DNA from: Chamaea fasciata
Lineage: Eukaryota; Chordata; Aves; Passeriformes; Sylviidae
Length of the DNA stretch: 64,000 nt
NCBI GenBank assembly: GCA_029207755.1
Contig: JARCOQ010000005.1
Location: 64,491,414 to 64,555,413, forward strand
Reading direction: 5' to 3'
Part shown: one piece after another, positions 1 to 10,274 of the stretch
Numbering within the stretch: the stretch's first letter is position 1
Layout: every line of letters starts with the position of its first letter
Translations under genes and position numbers: made by a program
The notes under the pieces: model-generated
The model's database searches: none
Told to the model about the DNA's origin: nothing
The model's input: the letters and a program-made list of their open reading frames with translations, nothing else

Positions 1-3000
1 CTCATACAGAGAGATGCTTGAAACCCTGTCCCTGGTATTCCCTTTCCCTGAATCTGCTCATCAGGAGCGTACAGACAGGAGGCTTAAATGTCATCATTTC
101 CTGGAAAGGACATCTTGAGTGAGCCATGGAAACAGATGACTGTGAAAGTAAAAGACAAGGAAAAGAATGAAATACAGATGTGGAGGCAAACAAGGAGTAG
201 CCAGGTAATAGGAACGGAGTGAAATTAAGCTTAACATCAGCTTTCACTGCTATGTAGGCTGCACATGTTCTCTGAACCTTTGGTCTCCCAAAGAAGTCAC
301 CAAGAACAGCCTTATGGCAAACTCTGTCAGGAAGCAATGGATTCTTTCCAGAGCATGTGAGTGGCTCAACTGCTTCATATTTGTGTAAGCTCTTTCAAGT
401 GAACAGTGTGGCCAGAATGGTGAGCCATGATTGGAAAACCTCCTCAGAGGCCTTGGAACTTTGCGTACTTCATTCATGGCTTCATTTACACTTTTTCTGC
501 TTATTAGAGCAGAGAATACATGTTTTCCATGTTAGTACATATTAGAGAGGCCAAAGTACACAAATGTAAAAATATTGTATGTATGTGTGAATCCAAGGAA
601 GGAGGGCAGGAACTGAGTTTGAAAGATGGGGATAACTCAGTTTGCAACTGAGGGTAACTTACAGCTTGCAAGAGCTGCATTTCCTGACAAGAGCAAAACT
701 GTTCTCGCCTATCATCCATTCTGAAATTGTATTGCAAAGTTGTGTCTTGGACTCATCAGTGCTGAAACATGACCGTGGGAAACAAGCACAGAAAAGCAGA
801 TATACAAGGCTTGACTCAGCAGTGAAGAGAAAAATAAATAGGGTTTAAGGAAAAAAGAATGACAACTCTATATACTTTTTAGTCAAGGGATCATGTACAC
901 AGTGTTCTTTTGAATAACAAAGTCTACATTTCAGCCAAAAGTAATGACCTGTGAAAAGCCAGTAGGGAAGAAGTACATGATTTGGTAAAAAAGTAAGGAT
1001 AAAAACATTTCTCCTTCCTCCTTCCTTTAAAGGTCTGGTTAGCAAAATAGAACAATCAGAAAGAGTGTTAGTGCAGGTATTTAGAATTTTAGGGTACTAT
1101 ATAAGCCAGCTGTGAAAAGTGAAGGAGAATTAAGAAGTTGTGAATAAGCAAGTAACTAAAAGGGAGAAGGCAGAGGCAAAGTAGGTGAAGGCATATTTGT
1201 TGGGTGATAGAGGGGACACATGAAGGATGAGAAATATAACCTGTGGTTTACTGCATTTTATTATTTTTTTAGGTTACTAAGATCCATCCAGAAGACAGAG
1301 GCATGAACATTCCTGGCTACCACTCAGCTATTCAATGAAAGGTATCACCTGTGACAGACATGCCATTATCTCCAAAAGTCATGGCATCCATGGTAGTTGG
1401 ATATTAGGATACTTGCAATAATTGATAGACGCCTGCACAGTACTCTGAAAATCTCAATTTATAGGATAAATATTAATTTCAGATTAGTCTTGTGCGGATG
1501 GGTTTCTCCACTTCTTTTCAGTCTCCTTTTGTTTTCTTTGCCTAGCTAAAAGCACTGGAATGAGGGCCTCCTGGTGGTGGAATCTGTGACAGTCAAGTGG
1601 GAGGAAAGCACATTTCTTTACAAAGCAATAAAGCTGCTGTTCTTTTATATCTTGAGTTAGCTATAATGAAATAAAGAAACAGAGAGAGAAAGTAATGTCG
1701 ACTTTGTCAGCAAAATATGGGTGAGGTATTTAATGTCTAGGATTCTAAAAGAAGGGACATCTGCACAGCACTGAGGCAACAAGAATTACCTCACTGCTGA
1801 AAAATTTAATTGGGCAGGGAATTAATTTCAATATGCCAAAAACATTTTAGTTTGTAGGTTTTAAACTCAGTCTCATTTAGCCCAGCAGGTGTTACATTAT
1901 AACATTATAGGAGGCATTATAAAGCCACCAGGCTTTATAAAGCCTTACCTATGGTAAAAACCAGGCAATGTAGCAACTTTCAAAACAATAACTAGAATAA
2001 ATACTCTCTTTGACGTCAGAGTAAGCCTAGAGTAAGTCTACTGAATTCACCAGTCAATGGGGTTTCCCTGTAATTATTGATACAACAGAGAATAATAATC
2101 CCACAGCGTATATGAAAAAAAGCAAGAGAAACACTATGGAGTTAAAAGCAGCTCTGAGAACATCTAAGCTATAGATTCCCTATCACTTTTGAGCCAAAAA
2201 AGCTGAAGAAGATTCTCCAGATTAGGCTACCAAGAACAGCTTGGGTCTATTCCAAAATTTCCACACTGCATTGTGCTACAGCCCTATCTTCATCCTGTCA
2301 ATCTCTCAGCCTTCCAACAGTGTGCTCAAAGATGTCTTCCTGGGAACATAGGCCGCTTCCTTACACAATGACTGTAACACAGAGGTTCTTCACCATTTAA
2401 TGGGCTTTTGCAGTTCCTAAGTGATCTCTGTAGTTATTGTCCTGGGAGAAAGAGTGTGTGCTTAGGTGTTCTTTACCCCACAGAGTGACAGCAGCAGAAG
2501 GATGCACACTACTACAGCATAATGCTTTTAACATAGCTGAAAATCATATGTCAAACTATATATAAACATATATATGTATTTGCAATATACTGAGAGACAA
2601 TGCTAGAAACAGCAACCGTTTGTTCTTGTCTCAGTATCTACCTGACATGTAGGTGGAGAAACAGTGATGAAAAGCTCCTGCCAAAACACCCTGGGAAGTT
2701 GATGCAGTGAGGAAATTCCACAGCATTTTCAAGGAAATGGAGTCTGGCAAGAAATGAAATTTTGTGAAACCATGCACAAGATGAAAGATCCCTGAAGCAA
2801 ATCACAGCAGAAATCAAGACACTGAACCTCCTCCTCTTAGTCTCCAGGGGAAGCCTTCTGAACTCTCGTGAACAAGCCCTACCAACTATGAGACCATTCA
2901 CACAGGTATTATCCACCGTGGGCACAGCAACCAGACATAAAAGGAAGCATTCTCCTCATATGCCAAGGCAGTGGGGATGGGCTGCCTGGCTTTTTCCAAG

Positions 3001-4261
3001 TCTCTGCTCCACAGAAAGAGGCAATAAGAGAATGACTCTGAGAGCCCAGATGCACAAGACAGTTTGGTTTTACAATAATTACAGTGTATTTCTACAATAC
3101 TCATCCTGCTCAGCACAAAGAGAACTCAAGCAGCAACTGTGCTGCAACATACAGGTTTCTCCTAGGAAGGTGAACATTACTGAAAAAAACACCCCAACCA
3201 AACTGAGCTCAGTCCCTCACTATCCCGTATGGTCTTTGGCTCTTATAAGCGCCCAGGTGAGCTGCCTTTATTTTCTCATTTGAAAACTAACTCTACATGT
3301 TCTCAGCTTTTCTTCCAAAGTTCTTGCCCTCATTTATCTGGGCCTTCCTTTCATCTTTCTTACCCAATTTACGCACATACGTATGGGTATTAAATGGTGA
3401 TAGAGGCCACAACTACTTCACAAAGACCTTGCTCTGAACAGCGAGTTTTTCTTCTGCTTTTAAAGGATGTTGACTTCCCTCACACACCTCATTATAATCA
3501 CTTCTCTTATTGCAAAAATCACTGCTTTCCAGTATACAGACTCTGGTATACTGGGTTGGAAGACAGTATAAACTTTTAATATTTTTATAGCATGTGTCCT
3601 GCAAGAACCAGATATTGGTTAACTGGACTACCAAAAGATACTGCAGCACCAGAGATTTTTCTTGTCTCGAGTCACTGGATTTACTGTGCTATTTTTCCAA
3701 TTCTCATTCCAAGTGAGCAATTTCCTGATTCCCTTAAGGCAGGGCGCCAATTAAGCACTCTGGGAATGAAAGACTGTTAGGTGATTTTTTTTCCCTGGAG
3801 TATTAATACATCTACAAACCAAATCAAAATGTTGGTGATTCTTTTCTTTTCTCCTCCTTTTATCTGCCTGCCCCCTGCTTTTTTTTTTTCCTTTTTCCTT
3901 ATCTTCATTGTTCTCTTTTAACTAAAGTCAATATCTCATTAATCCAAGAATTTTCAGAAAAGCCCCAGGAAGTCCTCAACATAAGCTTTATTAACAATGA
4001 AGCAAGTAACTTCAGATCACTATTCTAATATATTGGAGAATTATTTTATAGTTTAGGAGTGGCATTTTGCCTCTCATAAACATAAAAAGTGCTGGTGATA
4101 TGTGTTACACACCCATGCCATTCATTCAAAATATACAAACCAACTGCCACTGCCACCTCCCATGGAATACAAGCCAGCAAGTAACACAATGAATCTAAAT
4201 TTACTCCACCATGTGCTGAAAGGGAGGACTTTGCAATGTGCAGAGGAAATCAGGTGCTGGG
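1..4261. other. AT-rich intergenic or intronic DNA, no gene assigned
   Basis: No coding exon can be recognised with confidence. The sequence is AT-rich, with stops in all frames and short T-rich and TA-rich runs (for example around 2558-2580 and 3880-3905). In mammals FAM227A lies head to head with CBY1 on the opposite strand, so its exons would be expected here on the minus strand. One exon-like minus-strand stretch at 2642-2743 is described in the findings, but it does not amount to a gene call. Confidence 0.5.
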
Positions 4262-4447
4262 ACTGCTTCAAAGGAAGGCGTGAGGAGCTGCTGCTGTGTA
4301 GTCACAGTCGCTGGAGGTGTTTGAGAAGAGACTGGACAGGGCACTTGGTGTCACAGTCACGTTCACATGGTGGTGTTCAGACAAAGACAGGACTTGATCT
4401 CAGAAATCTCTTCCAACCTAACTGATTCCGTGATTCTCTACGATTCT
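4262..4447 (+). mobile_element. CR1 LINE 3' end
   Basis: The stretch resembles the terminal part of avian CR1: a block around 4316-4350 about a small group-specific distance, then 'TCTCTTCCAACCTAACTGAT' and a short terminal microsatellite-like run of GATTCY units ending near 4447. It is 5'-truncated, as most CR1 copies are. It lies just before the CpG island of CBY1. Confidence 0.75.
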
Positions 4448-4679
4448 TTCCTCATCAGCTCCTCACCCATCATCCCCTGAACCGTGCAGTCCAGGATGCC
4501 AGACCTTCTCCACTTCTTCTCCCACGTTCCCAAGCAAGGAAGGGTTCCCTGCCTAATGGCCTTTTTTTATTTATCCGAAAAAATAAACAAACAATCCCCA
4601 CCCAAAACAATTTTAACAACTCTTCCAGACGATTCGAGCATTTTAGGGAAGGCCTTAAGGAAAGCCCGGTCAACACGGC

Positions 4680-5400
4680 ACTAGTTTGACTCAGCCCGCC
4701 CGTGAGCAGAGCCCGACCCCCAAGCCCGCTGCCCGGCACTCCGCCCCCGTCTCCCGCCACCACAGGAGGCGGAGCGGAGCCGCGGATCCCGTCGCCACGG
4801 CAACGCCACGGCCGCAAACTGCTCCCGGGACACGCGGCGGATCCCACAGGCGGCGGACGGCGAGCGCCGAGAGCGGGCGTGCCCGACGGAGAGGTGCGGC
4901 CCCCCGAAATTAAGGCGAGCCTCGATGGAACAGCCCGGCCCAAACGCCCCCCTCCCCGCGGGGCTGACCCTACCACTGCGGCGCGGGGGGGATGGGGGCC
5001 ATTCTTCATCGCCTCCGCTCTTGCCGACCCGTCTGCTTTCGCCAGTGAGATGCCGGGAGGGAAAACAGAACAAAGGAGCATCCCGGTGGTGGCCCGTGCG
5101 GGGAATAGCGCCCCACGGGGCTCCCCTTCCAGCTCCTCGGTGTGCCCGTAGGGTGGTACGGCCCGTGCCCCCCGATGTGCCGGGACGCGCGCCGCTGGGG
5201 ATACCGGCGGGGGCGGGGAGGGCCGGGGGAGGGGGGTGGCCCTTGGTACCGTCCGTCCCGTCCCCCGCCCGGCTCGGTCACGTGGCGGTGGAGGTGCGAG
5301 GGACATGGCCGTGGAGGGCCGGTGCTGCCTGGTGGCAGTGGCAGGGAGGCGGCCAGGATTTCCACCCCCCAAATTGCCATCTTGGCCTGAGAGCTGGGGG
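4680..5400. promoter_or_regulatory. CpG-island promoter upstream of CBY1
   Basis: This is a sharp GC- and CpG-rich island flanked by AT-rich DNA. It contains an X-box at 4791-4804 and a canonical E-box CACGTG at 5279-5284. The first coding exon of CBY1 begins at 5521 behind a pyrimidine-rich acceptor, so a noncoding first exon and the transcription start should lie in this island. In mammals the equivalent promoter is shared with FAM227A on the other strand; bidirectionality here is inferred only. Confidence 0.7.
4791..4804. promoter_or_regulatory. RFX-type X-box
   Basis: GTCGCCACGGCAAC is an imperfect palindrome of two RFX half sites with a 2-nt spacer (consensus GTNRCC-N-GGYAAC class). RFX factors drive cilium genes, and CBY1 acts at basal bodies, so the site makes biological sense. 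Binding itself is not shown by sequence. Confidence 0.6.
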
Positions 5401-5520
5401 GGCTCTACCTGGGAAGAACGGCTGCCTTGTCACATCACTGCTCTTGGCCCACAGCATCAGACTCATTGTGCCTCTCCTGCTCCTTCAGGAGCCTGCTGCA
5501 GGCCTGGCCAGCAGAGCGTG

Positions 5521-7512
5521 ATGCCTCTCTTTGGGAACTCCTTCAGCCCGAAGAAGACCCCTCCCAGGAAATGGGCCTCGCTGTCCAATCTGCACCTGGT
5601 GAGTCCCAGCACCTGCGGTTTGCTGCAGGAGTGCTGCCTTGGTGGCAGGGGTGGGTGGCTCCTGCTGTGAGCGCCATAATCCTTATGAGAGCTCCCAGCT
5701 GCTTCTGAGGCAGGAAGAAGTTCTTCACCCAGAGGGTCATTGGGCTCTGGAACAGACTTGCCAGGGCAGTGATGACAGCACCAAGCCTGGCAGTTCAGGA
5801 AGTGTTTGGTCAGTACTCTCAGGCACATGGTGGAACCCTTGGGGATGGTCCTGTGCAGGGCCAGAAGTAGGACTCAATGATCCTTGTGGGTTCTTTCCAA
5901 CTCAGAATATTCTATTATTCCAATTGTGCTGCTTTCTTCCTGCCGAGCACCACCATTCCTGATCACTGGTGATGATACATGAAGCTAGAAATGGAATAGT
6001 TCAGGGAAGAATCGTCATCACCCCACCTGCAGTCCAGAACTGTGTCACTGAAAACTTCTCACCAGTGGTCTCCAAGTGCAGGGACATGAGTGTGTGGGTG
6101 GGAGAAAGTACAGGGATGGCAGTGAGAGGAGCCAGTCCTCTACCACAACAGTGTATGACCCAAGTAGGGTTCCAGGCTCCAGGGCCATTGGGACCAGCAT
6201 CTTCCACTGGAATCCCAGTCACTAAGAAATGGGAGAGCAGGGGTTAGCTCTGGAATTCTGTGAAACACTAAGTGTGATCTTCTCCCTGCAGCTGGATAGA
6301 TCCACCCGTGAGGTTGAGCTGGGCCTGGAATATGGCACCCCCACAATGAACCTTGCTGGCCAGAGCCTGAAGTTTGAAAACGGCCACTGGGTTTCAGGTA
6401 GAGTACAGCTCAACTTGCTCTGATCTGAAGTAGCCACGGTTGGCTGACAATCTGTATTTTGACCTCCTTCTTTCCTCCAAGAATCGGGAAGCTTCCTAGG
6501 GGATCGCAGGGAACTGCAGCGCTTGCGCAAACGAAACCAGCAGCTAGAGGAAGAAAACAACCTACTTCGGCTGAAAGTGGACATTCTGCTGGACATGGTG
6601 AGCCTTGCCCAACTCCTGCCTGCCCGAAGAAGTGGGGATGCCCGAGCAAAGGGTGCTGGGTCCCCTGAAGAAGGCTGCTCTCACTGTGCCCAACTTTCTG
6701 CTTTACCCTGCCATGCAACACAGGTGTAATGACAAAGTGACTGTGGGAGTAAAGCCTGATGCCCTCTGTGCAAAGAGGGGAAGGTTCCTCCCACTTCACA
6801 GAGCTCGTTGTGAACACTGTGACTGAGGAGAGAGAAAGCGCCTGCAAGTGCCATGTCTCCTGTTTCCCTTTCTGCACAGAATGTGGCATTTTTCTTGCCA
6901 CTCTGTCCTCTGCCTTAACTATGAAACTGGGTTACAGCCACTGTTTCTGGTCACAGAAGATTAAAGTTTCTGTCTGCTGTCATGAGGGGTGTGACATCTA
7001 TCCTATGTGTAAAACTGTGGATGAAAGAATTTACAGTAAATAAATGGAAATTCAACCTTACCCAGAGATGACAGCTTTCATGCTTAAAATATGGAGAGAC
7101 ATTCAGTAAAGAGAACACACATCTGTTCTCAATAAATAAGTGATTTAGCCTTTATGTCACTCTAAACAAATATTTTCTTCCCTTACTCTTCATGTGTTTT
7201 AAAACTGGAAAATGGCTTTTGTGGTTGGAACACTTGGCAGAAGTGCTAGCTGCTCTCCAGGTTTTCCAGGTGATTTCAGTGAAGCGTGACATGTCAGCTT
7301 CCCCCTTGTTCAACAGGAATGAATTCCTTCCTGCAGGACCTGGCGTGTGGCTGTAAATCTCAGTTGTGCTGTGAAGTTGGAAAAGCCTCATGAGCTTTTA
7401 CATCACTCCTGTTGTTTGCTGTGTGTTCCAGCTCTCTGAGACCACTGCCGAGTCCCACCTCATGGAGAAGGAGCTGGAGGAGCTGAAGCAGCACAGCCGG
7501 AGGAAGAAGTGA
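5521..7512 (+). CDS. CBY1: Chibby homologue 1 (beta-catenin antagonist, basal-body protein)
   Basis: Coding exons are 5521-5598, 6292-6397, 6482-6597 and 7432-7512, all with GT-AG introns, giving 126 aa, the length of human CBY1. The start is MPLFGNSFSPKKTPP, the conserved family N-terminus; the exon opens at about 5489 after a polypyrimidine acceptor, so an upstream noncoding exon is likely. The middle keeps the SLKFENG block, and residues about 68-115 form a leucine heptad coiled coil (LEEENNLLRLKVDILLDM) used for dimerisation and partner binding. The basic tail HSRRKK replaces the mammalian RKRK-type signal. Family knowledge: Chibby binds the beta-catenin C-terminus, is exported with 14-3-3 after Ser20 phosphorylation, and works at the distal appendages of centrioles. 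Ser20 is present, but residue 18 is Trp where I recall Ser in human. Confidence 0.96.
5700..5935 (+). mobile_element. CR1 LINE 3' fragment in CBY1 intron 1
   Basis: The stretch follows the CR1 3' region: 'aagttcttcaccc', 'agagggtcattgggctctgg', a block about a single-party 'aacagacttgcca', and the closing 'gatccttgtgggttctttcc' motif followed by ATTCTATT. It is in sense orientation relative to CBY1. The remainder of this intron up to 6291 shows nothing recognisable. Confidence 0.85.
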
Positions 7513-8005
7513 ACAAGAAGTGGCCAGGCTGGTTCTGAGTCTTGGCCCACGGGATGCTGGGGCTGCCTTGGGCCTGCCAGCCATGTTGGTACTGTGTGGA
7601 GGGACTTTGTTTCACGGGACCAGGAGTGCTGAGATGCCTCCAGCGTTGTGTGGTGCCGTGGGTACTGCTAATGGCTGGTTTAGCACCACAGTGCTGTTAA
7701 TTAACACTGTTTTCCTTAGAGCACTTTGCCTTGTTACGTTTCCTCACCGCAGCCCAGCACAGGTACCCTCTTCTCTAAGGCAGCTGGACAACAGACAGTG
7801 GAGAAGATCGGTCTCCATGAGGGCTCCTCCTCACCTTCTCTGCTTACCGAAGCGGGGAGAGCTCTGCCTGCTCCCCTAGGGAGCCTGCGGGTGCTTGTAC
7901 AAGCCTCACCGTCTGCCTTGAGTGAGCAGGACGCTGGAGTTGCTCGTTCTCGAGAGTTTTGCATATTTTACATAAAACCTTGCGATTAAAACCCGGATCT
8001 GAGGG
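7513..8005 (+). terminator. CBY1: CBY1 3' UTR and poly(A) signal
   Basis: After the TGA stop the 3' UTR runs about 490 bp to an ATTAAA signal at 7985-7990, followed by the GT-rich stretch gagggtgtttgt at about 8000-8011. The TOMM22 CpG promoter begins immediately after, leaving about 165 bp between cleavage site and the TOMM22 start codon. Confidence 0.7.
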
Positions 8006-8009
8006 TGTT

Positions 8010-8168
8010 TGTAACGCGTCGCTATGTGCTGCGGGGTCCGGGGCGCGAGGGGGCCGGTGCTCCTCCGGGCCGCCAGGGGCCGCAGCCTCGCCAAGGCTGG
8101 GTGGTGGGAGGGTCGCCGCGCTTCCGGCGGCGCTCTGTCCGCCGCTCCTTCCGTCCTGTCTGGTGGCG
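8010..8168 (+). promoter_or_regulatory. TOMM22 CpG promoter with ETS site
   Basis: This GC-rich, TATA-less stretch has an ETS/GABPA-type CTTCCGG at 8121-8127, about 45 bp before the start codon. Such sites (NRF-2) are typical of nuclear genes for mitochondrial proteins. The island continues through exon 2 to about 8600. Function is inferred from motif and position. Confidence 0.65.
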
Positions 8169-9417
8169 ATGGCGGCCGCGGCGTCCCTGTCCCCGGAGGA
8201 TCTGCTGCCCAAGGGCGGCGCGGGCAAGGCCGAGGAGCTGGAGGACGATCTCGAGGAGGAAGAGGAGGACGACGAGGAGGTATCGGGGCAGGGGGCGGAG
8301 AAGGCCGGGCGGACGCGGTGACCCCGCGGGGCGCGCAGGGCCGTGCGGCGGGGCCTGACATGGTGGTGCCGCCTGCAGCTGGACGAGACGCTGGCGGAGC
8401 GGCTGTGGGGACTCACGGAGATGTTCCCCGAGAGCGTCCGGTCGGCGGCCGGGGCTACGTTCGACCTGTCTCTGACGGTAGCGCAGAAGATGTACAGGTG
8501 AGGGGGCGGCGGGCCGGGCCGGAGCCCCTCGAAGCGGGCCCGGTGGGCAGAGCGGAGGCGCGGGGTGGTTCCGCCGGCTTTCGCGGTGGCATTGGCGGCT
8601 GGTAGCGCAGTGCGGGGCTTGCGGGGAGCGGCAGAGCCACGGTTTTTCTTTATGGACGGCTTGGGAAGGGCGGGGATAAGGGGACACTCCGGAGCTTGGG
8701 ATTGGATTTGGAGACAGGCTTATTGTTGAGGCTCGGAAGGGAAACGCGGGATTGTGCCAGTAAGAACTGACTCCTAGGGTTCTTTCTCCTTGATAGATTC
8801 TCTAGGGCAGCTCTGTGGATTGGGACCACCTCCTTCATGATTCTGGTTCTTCCTGTCGTCTTTGAAACCGAAAAACTGCAGATGGAGCAACAGCAGCAGC
8901 TGCAGCAGCGACAGGTAAGGCAAGAAGGCCAAGCCCTCTCTCCCGGCCCTGCCGAGTTTGCTGGGAGTGCCTACACCTTCCACTGTGAGCAGCTGCTGGG
9001 ACAGGTTGGGGAGAAGCCTGTTGTACACTCTGGCCTCTCTCATCCCACCTGATTCTCTGAAATTCTCTGAAATTCTCTGACTGGATGTTCTAATTGGACC
9101 ATCCTACTCATTCCCAGTGTCAGGATGGCAACAATCCCTGGCAAGCACAACCTGGCTTTCACCAGGTGAAATAATGCTGTGAGGGGCTGAAATGGGCTGT
9201 GGTCAGGCACTGACCTTGGCTGTTGCAGCAGGTGCAGGACTGGTGCTGCAAAGTACCACCAGTATCTGTGGGAGGGGGGTGGCATGGCAGGGTGTCTTGT
9301 GTCTTCGAAATCCCTCAGCCAATTGTTTTTTTTTTTTCCCAGATCCTCCTCGGACCCAACACAGGGCTCTCAGGGGGAATGCCAGGGGCCTTGCCTCCAC
9401 TGTCTGGAAAAATCTAA
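8169..9417 (+). CDS. TOMM22: Mitochondrial import receptor subunit TOM22
   Basis: Coding exons are 8169-8279, 8379-8497, 8797-8914 and 9343-9417 (140 aa; human 142). The protein is a tail-anchored central receptor and organiser of the TOM complex in the outer mitochondrial membrane. Residues about 20-37 are a strongly acidic cytosolic patch (EELEDD then a run of E and D), which binds presequences. The conserved block LWGLTEMFPESVRSAAGAT leads into the membrane span around residues 83-103 (LWIGTTSFMILVLPVVF). The intermembrane-space tail carries the Q-rich MEQQQQLQQRQ and ends GMPGALPPLSGKI. The ATG sits in gcgATGG and matches the MAAA family start. The third intron carries a short tandem repeat of an 11-mer attctctgaaa near 9053-9080. 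Confidence 0.97.
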
Positions 9418-10050
9418 TTTGCAGAAGCTGAGTTGGATTCATATCAAGTGGGAAGACCTTGCAATTATGATATATTGAACTGTTGATTTGTTGGGCCAGG
9501 GCATTTTTTCTTTTTATTTTTGGTTCTCCTTTGGGACATTGACCTGTTCATAACAAGGGAGGGAAGCCCCCCTCTGGACCTGATGATGGCTCCTGTCTGC
9601 ATCCCCCTCTCCTTTAGAAATCATGAGTATTTCCTTTTTTTCAATCACTATGCCATAACCAGTTACAGACTTGGACCAGGGGAGCTTCTCTGCCAGCTTC
9701 TTGGCCCCACAAAACACCCTGGGGCACAGGTCAGGCTTTGAAAAGCAGCAGACACACCAAATGCTTTCCTGCCTGATTTGGAGGTGAAGGACAGTGGTGG
9801 CAAGAAGTGTGACTTACCCAGCACAGGCAGGAGGGGTGCCAGTGGCAATCAATACCCCATGGAAAATACTCTTTCGGAAAATGCGTCTGCAGAAACACTT
9901 TCACTGCATCTGTGTGTGTGTGAGAAACGAGGGAGGAGCAGGCCAGGTTTGAGACGATCACATCCACACAGATTCTCTGCCTCATAAAGTAGAACAGACA
10001 TCAGCTGCGTATTTTTTTGTATCGAATATTAAATAAATCCAACCTGAGCA
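9418..10050 (+). terminator. TOMM22: TOMM22 3' UTR and poly(A) signal
   Basis: About 630 bp of 3' UTR end at AATAAA 10032-10037, followed by the GT-rich gagcagtgtggtttt. The convergent JOSD1 transcript ends about 230 bp further on, so the two genes are tail to tail. Confidence 0.65.
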
Positions 10051-10274
10051 GTGTGGTTTTAATAGATGTCCTTGAGGGAGGCTCAGTTCTTTCAAGAGCT
10101 GCCGGGGGATTTCTGGGTAGGGATCTCTCCATTTCACGCACAGCCTGGCAGTGCAGAAGGGACCGATGTGGCTTTGTCACCGTTAGAGGGGTGGGGAAGC
10201 CTTGCATGGCTTAAGGGAATTCTCCAGGAGGTGATCCTACCTCAGCACCAGTGCCAACCATTCAAAGTTCTTAA

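Noticed and set aside
4470..5372. 300-codon minus-strand open frame
   Set aside because: It spans a CpG island where stops are rare in all frames; Pro/Arg/Gly-rich composition and no family features.
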